The notes: generated from the sequence alone by a model not told the origin. Positions 34,107 to 45,554 are shown, counted from the stretch's first letter. The stretch is DNA of 64,000 nt from Dichetophora obliterata (GCA_963920525.1 OY986435.1:95800283-95864282); one strand, 5' to 3'. Numbers and translations are program-made.

Positions 34107-34168
34107 CAAGAGTTATCAACATGAAAATGAGTGCAATATGAGTGATATATTGAGTAATTTTTGATATA

Positions 34169-35080
34169 CAGGGTTGTCCATATTCGAAGCGCCCATTTTA
34201 TTTTTAAATAAATCAATGAAACCACAATTTTTTGTCTGTTCGTTATGAATATCATTTAATTGGGTTCAAGTAGATTTGCTTACATTATTTCTTGAATATG
34301 ATATCTCGTAAATGGTCACCATTGGCCTCTACGACATATTGTGCCCGTTTTGCAGCATTTTCCATGGTTTTCTTCAACATTTCGATGGGAATGGCGGTTA
34401 TTTCTTGACGAATGTTGGTTTTCAGCTCTTCTAGGGTCTTTGGCTTGTTGACGTAAACCTTTGATTTCAAATAACCCCACAAAAAGAAGTCTGGAGGCGT
34501 TAAATCTGGTGATCTTGGCGGCCAATCGAAATCACCATTTTTTGACATCAAACGGCCAGGGAACAATTGCTTCAAAAAATCGATTGTAGTGCGGCTTGTG
34601 TGTGGTGGCGCGCCGTCTTGTTGAAACCAGTAGTGCCTGATACGCTTTCGACGAACGATTGGCATGAAAAAATTGTTTATCATATCGCGATAACGCTCCT
34701 GATTGACAGTAACTCTGTGGCCATTATCATCTTCGAAAAAGAACGGCCCAATGAGCATTTTAGCACAAACGCCGCACCAAACAGTGACTTTTGCATAGTG
34801 AAGAGGTACCTCTAGAATCTCTTGTGGATTTTCAGTGGCATAAATACGGCAATTTTGTTTGTTTACCGTTCCGTTCAACAGAAAATGAGCTTCATCGCTC
34901 ATTTTTTGAAAGCACGTTGAGTTTTCACTATTGACTTGTTTTGTTGAATGTAAATTTCAACAATTTTAGAGCGTTCGCGTGGCGTGTACTGTTCCATTGT
35001 AAACATTTGCTTGGAATGACGCTCCAAACGCGGTATGTCATTAGTCGATTTGGCATCACTGCGGAAAGTTAAAATCACTG
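34169..35080 (-). mobile_element. internally deleted DD41D mariner
   Basis: The element is bounded by TA-CAGGGTTGTCCATATTCG at the left and, inverse, TA-CAGTGATTTTAACTTTCC at the right; the terminal repeats are weak beyond CAG. The gene is on the minus strand. At 912 bp it is about 390 bp shorter than the full-size DD41D copy at 21994-23293. Confidence 0.7.
34285..35006 (-). pseudogene. DD41D mariner transposase with internal deletion
   Basis: The N-terminal 30 residues (MEQYTPRERSKIVEIY, IQQNKSIVKTQRAF) are followed directly by MSDEAHF. The second half of the DNA-binding region is therefore deleted, and the catalytic half is fused near 34900 out of frame. The rest (34902-34285) is open: SDEAHF (first Asp), YWFQQDGAPPHTS (second), LTPPDFFLWG (third, 41 residues later), ending GDHLRDIIFKK. 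It is a different family member from the copy at 22107. Confidence 0.85.
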
Positions 35081-35425
35081 TATCTTAAAAAAGAAAATTT
35101 TGTTCTAAAATGTTCGGTAAAGTGGTAAAACATATGTCACCACGAGATTCCTTATACCAAAATTTAGTGAAAAACGATTGAATTATTAAATACAGAGAAA
35201 AAAGATACAAAAAAGCGCACAGTGATATCAAAACATCTTCTTGAATTAACTTACCTCATTCTTACTTCACTGACTGTACCCATGCAATTTTAGACGCCTA
35301 AAGCTGCACACGTTTTGACTTATTCGAAAGCACATAGCATGATAGAAGGCAAATAGTGTAAAACACACACAAGAAAAGCTTCAGAGTGTGATACACTTCA
35401 TCTCTTAAGCATATTGAATACCCAG

Positions 35426-35890
35426 TACGCCAAACGGATCCGTTACGAACTCGAGACGGACTTACTTCTTCGTATTTTTTATCCGAAACGGGTTGCGTTT
35501 CGCATCTGGAACTGATTCATTTTCATATGAATTTCCTCTTAAAAATACGAAGCACTTTTTCAACTTTTTCGGATTCATCACGGACTCCGAACGGACTTCA
35601 TATACGTTCGGATTCAAAACGGAATAAGGTTTATGCTATATTCAAAAAATTTTTTATTCTTTTGTTATTTCAGTTCTTACGTAATACATTTTAAATAAAT
35701 AAAGAAATTAAAATTTAATTTAATAATGATATAATAGGCACGTGCCTAATAAAAAAAAGTTATTTAAAATAAAAATAACAACACAATTCTAGTTCGTATC
35801 CCTAATCCAATGAAAACAAAAGACGTTGTGATAATTTTTTGACGGATTCGTAACGAGTTTGAAACGGATCCACATCCGTTTTTGTGCACA
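35426..35890. repeat. possible inverted-repeat element with GGATCCGTT motifs
   Basis: ACGGATCCGTTACGAACTCG at the left is mirrored by CGAGTTTGAAACGGATCC at the right. Many CGGA/TCCG motifs (TTCGGATTC, AACGGA) populate the subterminal regions. About 460 bp, non-coding. The ends are not precisely defined. The preceding 35081-35425 shows nothing recognisable. Confidence 0.45.
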
Positions 35891-35949
35891 ATGCGTACTT
35901 ATTATACTGAACTCTTGTTTGCATAAGTCATATGAATAAAGTAAACTCA

Positions 35950-36460
35950 TTCATGCAACTCTGTAATACAAACCGCAGTTTTTCAATAGGATTCAAGTCT
36001 ATACCAACAGCAGGCCACTCCAACACGGATATATTTCAGATTTGTAGAAATTTTTTTGTAGCTCGGGCAGAGTTTATTGGTGCGTTGTCCTGCTGAAAAG
36101 CCCAGTTATCCTCGTATAGATAGCATTCGAATTCAATAAGCATATCATCTACATCATCATAGCATATCATCTTATAAGTCAATATACATTTGCGCATTTG
36201 ATTTACACGAAATAGAACACAGAGGAGACTTTTCAAAGTATTCGAAACCGGCCCTAATCATCAATGATCCGCCCCCTGGTTACGCGCATACCTAGTTTGC
36301 CATGGCTATCGCAACTATCGGGGTCGTCAAGGCTGAACCTTTTCTCATCACTAAATATGACGTTTCTGAATTTTTTCTCACAAAATTTGTATTTCACAAC
36401 ACATTCAAAATGGTTTATGTCGTAAATAGCTTCAAAATGACTTTTAAATGATTTCCGCAA
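35950..36460 (-). pseudogene. Tc1-like transposase catalytic remnant
   Basis: The minus strand reads KKFRNVIFSDEKRFSLDDPD (first Asp), an interval, FQQDNAPINSARATKKFL (second Asp), stop, then VLEWPAVGIDLNPIEKL (Glu). The DDE motif set is recognisable but split over three frames with an in-frame stop. Terminal repeats were not found. Confidence 0.7.
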
Positions 36461-36599
36461 TATCTAGAGATAAATTTTTTTTTTGGGTTTTAAGGCATTT
36501 TAGTTCTCATTAGGATTTTCAGAAAATGGACAAGCACCGAATTATTTTAACAGTTTTGTAAAATGAACTGGTCTAATGAGCATTTTTCCCATACAGGCG

Positions 36600-36890
36600 A
36601 CGCAGCTCTTCAATTTTTATTTGCGATTGACCTTTACAAATCTGTTTGCTCAGCGGATTACTGTAAATTCGGTTCTGCACGTCTTCTGCACGTCTTGTGT
36701 TTGTGGCGATCTCACAGCGTGCGAACTGCCAGACTTCGGACGGTCGATTACATCACCAGTATCCTTTACTGTACGGTACACAAAAATTTGAGTGACATCC
36801 AGCGGCCACAGTATCCGGAAGATTTTGCATTTCGTAAATGCATTTTTGCAAGCCAATTACTACAACACGATTTTTTTTTGCGAGCCTCAT
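36600..36890 (-). pseudogene. Tc1-like transposase N-terminal remnant
   Basis: A minus-strand frame reads FRILWPLDVTQIFVYRTVK, DTGDVIDRPKSGSSHAVRSP and QKTCRTEFTVIR. This is the paired helix-turn-helix with a GRP-hook-like linker of a Tc1-like family widespread in arthropods. It may belong with the catalytic remnant at 35950-36460 or be a separate copy. Confidence 0.6.
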
Positions 36891-36939
36891 TCCATAATGA
36901 TAAGCAACTGACGTAGAAAACTTCCAGCGCCCTTATGTA

Positions 36940-38224
36940 TTGGGGTTGGAATAAGTTTTAAAGGTTTTCTAAGAGATGGCGTAACTATCAATAGATCGCA
37001 TCGGGCACACCTGTGACTATATTCATTTCAAAGCACATTGTGTAAGCTTCATTTTTCAGTATGTGTCATTCCACTGAAGTGTAAACAACATATATTTTTT
37101 TCTCTGTGAACATGTCGACTTTCGTTCCAACAAAACGCAATTTGCGGGAAGGTTTACTTTTGTGCTTCCATTTGAAGAAAAAAGCGGTTGAAGCACAACG
37201 CACGCTTACTGAGGCTTACGGGGACTATGCTCCATCGATTTCTACTTGTGAGTACTGGTTCCGTCGGTTTAAAAGTGGTGATTTTGATACGGAAGACAAA
37301 GAGCGTCCGGGCCAGCCGTAAAAGTTTGAAGATGAGGAATTGGAGGCTTTGCTCGATGAAGACCCGTGTCAAACCCTTCAAGAATTGTCAGAATCATTGG
37401 GAGTCGACTTATCAACGGTCGGCAAACGCTTGAAGGCCATGGGAATGATTCAAAAGCAAGGAAATTGGGTGCCGTACCAGTTGAAGCCGAGAGACGTTGA
37501 ACGGCGATTTTGCATGTGCGAACAACTGCTTCAACGGCATAAAAGGAAGAGTTTTTTGCATCGTATTGTCACTGGCGATGAAAAGTGAATCCGTTACGAT
37601 AATCCTAAGCGAAAAAAATCGTGGGGACCACCCGGCCATGCATCAACATCGAGGGCCAAGCCGAATATTCATGGCGCCAAGCTTATGCTGTGTATTTGGT
37701 GGGATCAGAAGGGTGTCGTGTACTATGAGCTGCTAAAACCTAACGAAACTATCACTGGGGAACGCTACCAACAACAATTGATGCAATTGAGCCGAGCATT
37801 AAAGGTTAAACGGCCGGAATATGCCAAAAGACACGACAAAGTGGTTTTTCAACATGACAACGCACGGCCACATGTTGCAAGAACCGTCAAGGAAACGTTG
37901 GAGGCGCTGAATTGGGATGTGCTACCCCACCCGCCTTATAGCCCAGACATAGCCCCTTCCGACTACCACCTATTCAGATCGATGACGCATGGCTTGGCTG
38001 AACAGCGCTTCACTTCTTACGAGGATACCAAAAAATGGGTCGATTCGTGGATTGCCTCAAAAGACGAATCGTTCTTCCGGCGCGGAATCCATATGCTGCC
38101 AGAAAGATGGGAAAATGTTGTAGCTAACGATGGACAATACTTTTAATAATATACATTGTACCGTTGTTTCTAAATAAATGTTCAAAAACCGAAAAAAACC
38201 TTTAAAATTAATTCCAACCCCCAA
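36940..38224 (+). mobile_element. DD34D mariner, full length
   Basis: Terminal repeats TTGGGGTTGGAATAAGTTTT and, inverse, TTGGGGGTTGGAATTAATTT both continue with AAAGGTTTT, and both are flanked by TA. A length of about 1.29 kb is standard for mariner. The ends are well conserved, suggesting a relatively young insertion in the ema intron. Confidence 0.9.
37112..38146 (+). pseudogene. mariner transposase with two stop codons
   Basis: A complete mariner protein except for two nonsense changes: TAA at 37319-37321 after GQP and TGA at 37586-37588 after TGDEK, where a Trp codon is normal. Order of motifs: helix-turn-helix (STCEYWFRRFKSGDFD), linker, TGDEK (first Asp), VVFQHDNARPHVA (second Asp) and YSPDIAPSDYHLF (third Asp, 34 residues later). 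It ends NVVANDGQYF. No frame shifts. ATG at 37112 is chosen because STFVPTKR is a usual mariner start. Confidence 0.92.
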
Positions 38225-38783
38225 TAGCATAAATGTCACTTGTCAAATAACCGTAAAGTCGAAGTGGATGGATGCGTTCAATGGTTCTCGAAAGCGAATG
38301 TGTACAATAATCAATTTTCTAAAACATATATGGATTCAACAGAACGTCAGCAAAAGTTCTTATCTTATACTAGTCACAAACCCATGATTTTTTCCGTAAG
38401 CGGACGGCCCATCTGCAGGGAACAAAGTAAAATTACTAGGAATTAAAACAACTTAAATCATAAAATATATTTTTCTTGAAATACATCCCTTTTTTAATTT
38501 TTTTACACATTCTAGCAAATATCCCATTTTCAAATAAAATTAAAGTCCTAAAAAAAGTAAACAAAATAAATCCCAGAGTAACACCGAATATATCAGCTAG
38601 TTCAAATTAAAGGTGAACCTGGTCGCCATTTTTGCTTTTTATAATATTTTCCATATTTATTGCATATCTTCCATATTTGCCTATGCAAAAAATATGTAAT
38701 TGTATCTTTAAAATACACACAAAAACTACAGAAAATTTTGCGTTTTTATTATATTACAAAAATTAATTTTGCATTTATTACAG

Positions 38784-39123
38784 CTCTGAAGAAATTCCAC
38801 TGGAGGATTTTCAGCACTCGCGTAATAATAGCCCACATACTCGAACAACCAGTACCTCCACCACAAATACACCATCACGTGCGCATACGCCATCGCGTGC
38901 GCATACGCCATCGCGTGTTTTGAATTATGAACAGATATCAGTACATAGTGCATCGCCACGTGAACCTTCGCCGCTGAGCGGACAATCGAATGGAGGAGGA
39001 TTAAATGCTATTGCAATAGCAAAAGAAGTCGTAGTTGTTACAAGCTCTGAAGAAACTTCATTCATAGCGAGCGATGAATTAGATGGATCATCTCGACGAA
39101 AGGGCGGTATCGAAACTGTTTAG
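38784..39123 (+). CDS. ema: ema/CLEC16A terminal exon
   Basis: Follows acceptor TTTATTACAG. CG|C completes the Arg codon from 21346. Encodes SEEIPLEDFQHSRNNSPHTR, a Thr/Ser-rich run, three copies of TPSRAH/TPSR encoded by 15-base tandem repeats (38873-38918), ISVHSASPREPSPLSGQ, and an end at GGIETV-TAG. The tail is disordered and Ser/Thr-rich, as in CLEC16A proteins, and the family is not conserved in sequence here. Its coding status rests on the splice phase, the composition and the position. An AATAAA at 39250-39255 could be the polyadenylation signal. Confidence 0.8.
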
Positions 39124-40171
39124 TAAAACATTTCATTGGAATCATAGAGATGATAAAAAAAACATGTCTGTTTTTATTATGACGTACCTTTCCTTGTGCT
39201 TATGATAAAAAAAAGTAAACCTGAAATATTTTAGCACAGTAGTTAGTTGAATAAAATCTTAAAATCACAGTAAAAAGTTGCTAAATACTAGAAAGTTCAG
39301 AATATTTAGTGTTTTGTTTATAATTGCAATTCTTACTAATATAAAGAAATAATTTCTTACAGAACTAATATTAAAAAATATGTACTTTTATTTTTTCAAA
39401 ATTTCGACGTTTTCAGTATTGTAAGTGGGCCACATATAAGAAATTGCTCAAGCAGTATTTTTGTGTATATCAGGACTCAAAAACGTTGATTGTCATTCTC
39501 AGTCTGTAGCTTTGTATGTAAGTATTTTGATATTCTTGCAGATTTTTATTTATTTAAAAATATTGACTTTTTTGTTTAAACGAAAATTAATGTTGTAAAT
39601 TTGTTTCTTCATAACAAAAGTTTCTTTATTATTAGTATTTTTATAAATATATAAGTAGATATAGATTTAGTTCTGATTTTGAATATATATTTTTACATTT
39701 TAAAACATTTTTAAAATTTTTAAAAATTATGTATTGCAATATTCATAAATTCTTTTGAAATAGATTTGAGGAAATAGTAATAATGCACAAAAATAATTAA
39801 TAACTTTTAATTTCTATTCAATCTAAGTTGAAATTTTATAGAAAAGATTCTTAGTTAAATTCTTTTTTTAAAAATTATGTTACTCTTTACATAAAATAAA
39901 ATATTTAGTATGTATGTCAGATTTTTGAAATCAACGACTTTTCTCTAGGTTAAACAATAAAATAATAAAAATGCAAAGACAACTTCAAGTTATAAAATAT
40001 TTATGTATGTATCAACGACTAGAGCTATAAAATATAAGAATACGTTTCTATGTAGGTCATTTGATAAAAATTTGAAACGGCCAAAATTATATTGAAATTA
40101 ACGTATGCTCATAAATTTAAAAGTTTAATTTAAAATAATAAAAAAAAAGAACACACGGACAAAGATAGCGG
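39124..40171. other. intergenic: convergent 3-prime UTRs of ema and Usp8
   Basis: Very AT-rich. Contains a candidate ema polyadenylation signal AATAAA (39250-39255). No transposon or ORF of interest was recognised, in contrast with the introns either side. The two stops face each other 1.05 kb apart. Confidence 0.6.
39250..39255 (+). promoter_or_regulatory. candidate polyadenylation signal (ema)
   Basis: AATAAA 127 bases after the ema stop codon, the first canonical hexamer on this strand. Not proven. Confidence 0.35.
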
Positions 40172-40292
40172 CTAATTTGGCTCGGGCAGTTGTATGGGCG
40201 GTAGCCATGTATAAAATAGTATGTAGGCTGCACTGGAGACAACATTTGATTTGTCGATAGGTGTAACAATTTGATCATCAAATTTAAACCAC
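40172..40292 (-). CDS. Usp8: Usp8 (UBPY) terminal exon
   Basis: Minus-strand acceptor TTTCTTTGCAG precedes 40292. With CG from the previous exon the junction codon is CGG (Arg). Encodes WFKFDDQIVTPIDKSNVVSS, AAYILFYTWLPP and ends LPEPN-TAG. The WFKFDD segment carries the catalytic Asp box of C19 ubiquitin proteases, and AAYILFY is the standard last strand of the USP fold. The protein ends soon after, as in USP8, where the catalytic domain is C-terminal. Confidence 0.93.
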
Positions 40293-40353
40293 CTGCAAAG
40301 AAAATAAATTAAAATTAAAAGATATTGTTTATGAATCGTCTAAGAAAACGCAC

Positions 40354-40572
40354 CGGCCATTATTGCCACTTTTACAGAAGGCTGTATAATGTCCACTTTC
40401 CATAGATCCATAGTGATTGGAAACGCCATACAATTGATATGTTTTCGGCGTTACTGCACGTGACTCTGATTTAGCTATATACGGCGTCATATCGAGATTT
40501 TCCAATGAAAAACGCACATAATCCTGCTTTTTACGATATGAATTTCCAATAATATCAGTGTCGGCATAAAAT
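40354..40572 (-). CDS. Usp8: Usp8 (UBPY) exon with catalytic His box
   Basis: Acceptor CTCAATTAG before 40572; donor GTGCGT after 40354. Reads FYADTDIIGNSYRKKQDYVR, SLENLDMTPYI, then YGVSNHYGSMESGHYTAFCK, the C19 His box with GHYTA. The segment matches the USP8 pattern and joins exactly the preceding VVHLKR across a 22.9-kb intron (AG|A, Arg). USP8 removes ubiquitin from endosomal cargo and from ESCRT-0 proteins. Confidence 0.93.
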
Positions 40573-41308
40573 CTAATTGAGAAATTGTAAACTATTATAA
40601 TACTGAACACACATTAAGGAAATGGGTTGAACAATTTTATATGTTGATGCAGATATAAACTGTTGTATGTTGATGCCAAAAAAAGTTGAACGCTTTACTT
40701 AGTTTGTACCGTTTATGGATAATAGCAAAACGTCGGACACACATTGGTTCTCGTATCTTTTTTTGGGCAATATGAACTGTCGCCTGGGGAAGGCGGTCCT
40801 AAATTGAAAATTACGCTCCATGAAAAGAAGTGCTATCAAATAATAACACCTAAAGCATATAAAGGTTTCGCAATGAAAACTTATAGAACTGTTATAAAGA
40901 AAGACACATGCACCTGGTATAATTTCTTATTATAATTCTTATTCCAACTCTTCTTCAAACTCTTATTCTTATTCTCTAAGAATCGATTACATAAAGAAAA
41001 CCATATCCACCCAGATTCTTACGTCTGGCTTAACCCTTTCAATACCCACCTACACAATTGTGTGGGTAGTTTTTACTGGATTTCATATAAGTTTTTTTCG
41101 AACATAAACCGTTATGAATAAAGAAAACAGATATTGCCTCAGCGAAAACAGCGTCTACAGCAGCGTTCGTGTTTCGAGCAAAGGTGCATAAAGCACCAAA
41201 TTCAATTTGTATAGATGGCAAAACTAAAATTAATGAAACTTGAAGCCTTTATATAGCAAGAAAGTTTTCCTATCGTAGTTGTGGACTTTCGTCGAATGTT
41301 AATTTTTC
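40573..41308. other. intronic DNA, nothing recognised
   Basis: A short direct duplication, GTTGATGCAGATATAAACTG / TATGTTGATGCC, occurs near 40640-40680. The ORF at 40744-40935 lacks any recognised motif. Confidence 0.3.
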
Positions 41309-41640
41309 TTGATCTCAAGTCAGATAAAAAAATCTTTTTGGAACTTCGTTAACACTAAACGTAAGGTAAATTCCTATCCATGTTTTATGAAATATAAAAC
41401 ATTTGAGTCGGATAAGACTTCCGATTTCACTATATGTAACCAGTTGGATGATTTTATTAAGTCTACGTACTCACTTTTTCATTTGATAGTGTTAGCAATC
41501 CATAAATTTGCAATCTGGGGATACTTGTTCCCTAATAATTGATATACACACAGTCTCAACCTACTTACAAAATCTAAAGGTATCTTATAAAAGTGGTCCT
41601 GGCCATGATTTAATTACTATAGGTTGTCTATTCGTTTGAC
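41309..41640 (+). pseudogene. jockey-like LINE, piece 1 of 3
   Basis: Encodes QIKKSFWNFVNTKRKVNSYP, then LDDFIKSTYSLFH, the linker between endonuclease and RT in jockey-type ORF2. After a shift comes YKSGPGHDLITIGCLFV, the beginning of RT (usual SGPDGIP). It stops at an insertion boundary near 41640; piece 2 resumes at about 43530 with only around ten codons unaccounted for. Confidence 0.7.
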
Positions 41641-43514
41641 GCGTTCTCACAAGAAGGAAGATATACACCCGTAAAAATGAAGAAGAGAGCAAAAGAGTAA
41701 TTTTTTAATGACGAAATATCACCTTTTCCGTATTACTAAATACCCAAGGATACATTTTACTACTGCTTTTTCTACTATGTTTTCCCACTATTTGTTTTGA
41801 TTGAACATTTTATTGAGTTTTGAAAAAGGTAATGACAATGTTGTTGTGTAAATCAATATTGAAATAATAAAAAAATGTATACAGTTTCACATAACACAAA
41901 CAATTTTTAAATTTGATGGATATTTGTATTTTTTTTAGCTTTGAAGTTACAATTAGTAAAATAAGAGTCAGTTTAGAGATAAATTACATTGAAAACATGT
42001 TTTAAAAAAAAAATTGAATTTTTTCTTAGCACTTTGCTTATAAAAGTTAATATATGGGGGTAGTTCCGCCAATAGTGCCCTTTTTTCTTTTGAAAAACAG
42101 ATAAATGTAAAAATAATAATTAAGCTAGAATTAGTAAACCTGGAGACTGAAAGCTTTTTACCGACGCCAAAATTTATACAACAAAAATTAGTTTTTAATA
42201 AAATCCAGAGGTCCCTGGTTCGAATCCGGGTTCGGGCATGGTTCTTTTCACTTTCTTTGTTCTTTCCTACATTTAAGAATTATGGACAACTAAAAATCCA
42301 CGACTAAAATTGTGGAAAATGTGGAATTAAAGGACAGGAACAACTAAGGGCTGGAAATGCTTGCCGAGGTTAAGGCATAACACTAGCCTCGGTTAAAAGC
42401 AATTCATATTGTCTTTCACGTTTGTTTCGCCTAATCAATAATTCACGTATGGTTCCAATCAATTCCTCTAAAAAATCTATCCCTTTCCTTTCAGGTCAAA
42501 GACCAAACCTTGTTTGTATAAGGCGCATGCCTTGGTTCTTTAATCTTTAAAAAAAATGCTTTGATTCTTCATCTATTTAATAAGAAAAACCGTTTGTAGA
42601 TTTCTTGCAAATTTTTTGTGTAATTTATTTTTTAGCAAGGCATTACAATTTGGGTCTTTACCCTAGTCGAAGTCAGTGTCCTAATCCTTATCATAATCCT
42701 TGAAGTCTAGTTGTCTAAATGCTTTTCCCAGCTCTTGTCGGAATTTAGTCGCATACATGGCTAAAAAAGCTCTTCGATCGAGAGCTAATTTTGAGCATCG
42801 CTGCCCTAAAGTAAGTTAAAATTAGTTCAGGCCACACGGTATTCCGTCTTGAAATTGATTTGTTTGCATTTTGTGTTTTTTGAGTGGTTACAGGAATGAC
42901 ATAAAATGTCAGGAATGGATTTCTATATATTTAATGAAAGATAAAATTGTAGGCTTTAAATATAAAATACATGTTTGACACATTAATGCTGCAAATTTTT
43001 GAGAAAAGAAAGGTTTTAGCACTAATTAAAAGCAAAAGTAATATAAAACTACTCAGAAAATTCAAATTATTGCTTAAATTTATTCTTTCAAATGACATGT
43101 CAATCTTTTATATCTATTGGAGAATGGTAAAGATATAGATAATTTATTGAACAGATATTGTACCAAGCAAAAAATTTTAAAATTCGATAACTCGTTAACT
43201 AGTTGAGGTATCGATTTCTTGTTCTACCAAACATATTTTTTTTTGTTCTGAACAAAAAAACATTTTCAAATCGCGGCGCCCCAGTTATTGTAATCGTGCC
43301 CTAATTTTTTTTCTAATAACAGCAATATATAGAATACTTCTTTTTTTAAAAAATACACAAATACGAAATACTGAAACATAACTTTTCTCAGTGAAGACCA
43401 CAAAACCTTGGTTGTCATTTATTTTTGAGAGAGAATATATTTTTGTTTACATAGTTACGGGTGTTGTCAAACGAATGGAGAACCTTTAATAATTAAATCA
43501 TGGTCCTGGAAAAA
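41641..43514. other. 1.9-kb insertion into the jockey copy
   Basis: No transposase was recognised. Near the right boundary (about 43465-43510) the minus strand repeats the last 45 bases of piece 1 with changes (CCATGATTTAATTA and CATTCGTTTGAC). The insertion is therefore bracketed by an inverted duplicate of the jockey target region. A CCTGGTTCGAATCCGGGTTC stretch at 42213-42232 is a B-box-like tRNA relic. Confidence 0.4.
42200..42240 (+). repeat. tRNA-like B-box relic
   Basis: CCTGGTTCGAATCCGGGTTC contains a consensus Pol III B-box, GGTTCGAATCC, and a potential T-arm-like pairing, but no A-box or acceptor stem lies at the right distance upstream. Most likely a SINE or tRNA-pseudogene fragment. 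Confidence 0.4.
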
Positions 43515-43975
43515 TACCTTCATGTATATAGAAATATTGTTGCGATGAACTTGTAATGCCAATCACTTTGCCAATCATTACATTTAGCTATTTTCCGACT
43601 ACTTGGAAATCTTCATTTATCATTCCGCTTCATAAATCTGGTAACAGGTTTTTAATCGATAACTATCGCGGAATTGTCCTAGACTTTTCGAGGCGATCGC
43701 AACTGACCAAGTAAAATATAGTGTGATATCTCTAATATCTCCATTCCAACATGGATTTCTATCTGGAAAGTCTACTGTTATTAACCTCCTTGAATCCTCA
43801 TCAAAAATTATTGAGAATTTCAGTAAAAGACAACGAACGGATGTTATTTATACAGACTTTAGTAAAGCTCTCGATGTTAACTCTAAAATTATCTCTTCTT
43901 GGATTTCCAACACAACTGGTCAGATGGATTGAATCATATTTATTCAATAGAACTCAAAGTGCAATATTTTAACTC
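43515..43975 (+). pseudogene. jockey-like LINE, piece 2 of 3
   Basis: Reads, with shifts, YCCDELVMPITL, YFPTTWKSSFIIPLHKSGN and IDNYRGIVL, then in an open frame ISPFQHGFLSGKSTVINLLE and DVIYTDFSKALD (first RT catalytic Asp), then LVRWIESYLFNRTQSAIF. The text stops just before the expected SGVPQGS motif, where the TIR element at 43977 begins. Confidence 0.8.
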
Positions 43976-44910
43976 GTAGCCCTATTACGGTTCACAACAC
44001 AACAGTAATTGCTGTCTTCAATGTGTAAATTTCTATTACGGTAGACAACAAAGCAACTGAATACATTCCACTGTTGTCTGTCAATGCTGTGTCTTCAATG
44101 CACTTACTACGTAACACAGCAGTTGTGCTTTATTGTCTTGTTATCTGCCAAATTTTTAAGACAGCTAATTTGGTGTTGTGTTGAAGAAACGAAATAGATT
44201 AAAAATGAAAATTTTATTTAAAATTGCGTTTTTCTTTATTAATTATGAAAATTTCAAAGAAAATTGATAATACGTCTCCTTGTGAACAGAATTATATTGA
44301 ATTTAGCAATTGAATTCGAAATTGTTGGTTTGTTTACTATTTTATTTTGACAGTGACCAATTCGCAGTTGCATCGAAACGTACTAATTAGATTACGTTTT
44401 TATTTTGAGAGTACGAAAATTTCTGCGATGCTACCTTTTTATTATTTTGGAATATTTATGATAGAAAGAAGTGCTTTTTTATTTTATTAGTTAATAAATG
44501 CCGGGAGAGGGGTTTTAAACTAAAAACAAGATGTATTTTAAATTTGCCATAATTCTTAAATTATAGTTATGCTATTGGCATCAGAGAACTGCACAAGCCT
44601 ACTTGAAGTTTATTTCAAGTTTTTGCTTGAAATACAATTTCAAGCTAGCTTGAGCTTGATAACTTTGAATCAAGTATAGCTTGTAATTGAATATAAACAA
44701 ACCCACGACAGCTTGCTACTTGCAAGTATGTTAGCTTACAAGCGAACGGCACGAAGTTTCAAGTAAAGGAATGCTTGATGCCTTCGGCAAAAAGCTTGAA
44801 AAGCTTGAAATTGAAGGCAAGTATTCTTAAAATTCAATGAGCTTGCTTAGAGAGAGCTTAAGCGTAATAGGACTTTTAAGGATTCTGTGAACTACGTGGT
44901 TGGAAGTTTT

Positions 44911-45328
44911 ATGGTCCAGTTAGCCTCGCATGGCATAGCAGTGCATGGCTTAACAAGCGTCACATCGAAATCTGTTTAATAGGATTTGTGTGTATCTGAT
45001 TATGCACAACATGGCAACGCATGGCAATGCTCAGATAAAAACAGAAATGCATCTCTGACTACATAGATAAACATGGAAGATCTATTTCATTTTAATATCT
45101 GTGTATTCTTCTATGTATTTGACGTTTTGGCAAAACAGATGTGAAGTTGTAAAATTGTTTGATCAAGTGCGGTTAATTTACTAAAATAAAATCGTTGTAT
45201 TCTTCTTTTTTATTGTTTTATTTTGACCATGTGACTATGCTTTGCATAATCACCATTTATTTAGCTGTGTGCTAGCTGCTTATCTGCGTTGCATGCGCTG
45301 CTGTGCCATGCGAGGCTAACTGGACCAT
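44911..45328. mobile_element. 418-bp nested inverted-repeat element
   Basis: ATGGTCCAGTTAGCCTCGCA at the left is matched by the exact inverse TGCGAGGCTAACTGGACCAT at the right. The match extends further inward as TGGCATAGCAGTGCATG against TGGCACAGCAGCGCATG. CATGGCA motifs recur inside (about 44995-45030). It lies inside the hobo-like element, so it inserted later. Superfamily unknown. Confidence 0.75.
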
Positions 45329-45554
45329 TAGGGGTAAATGATTTCGAAAATATGTCAAACTTTAAAATTTAAGATGGCGGATAGAGTTGCCACCTATATT
45401 CTTTTTTATTTTTGCGAATTCTTGTAATTTTGAATTTCTGACAACGGATTTGATTTTGAATATAATGTCACAGTTTTAAAATTTAAGATGGTGGTTAGGG
45501 TTGACACCTAAATTTTTACCACAGTATTGCCACCTAATACAATGTATTTTTAAG

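Larger units (their letters stand above)
21347..38783 (+). other. ema: 17.4-kb ema intron filled with transposons
   Basis: Donor CG|GTGAGTG at 21347 and acceptor TTTATTACAG ending at 38783; phase matches on both sides. No additional ema exon was recognised inside. It holds two DD41D mariners, one DD34D mariner, Tc1-like pieces, BEL, gypsy and jockey fragments, and several inverted-repeat elements on both strands. The stretch 21347-21993 itself has nothing recognisable. Confidence 0.75.

Noticed and set aside
42200..42240. tRNA gene at GGTTCGAATCC
   Set aside because: Only the T-arm/B-box part is present; no A-box, anticodon arm or acceptor stem upstream at tRNA distance.
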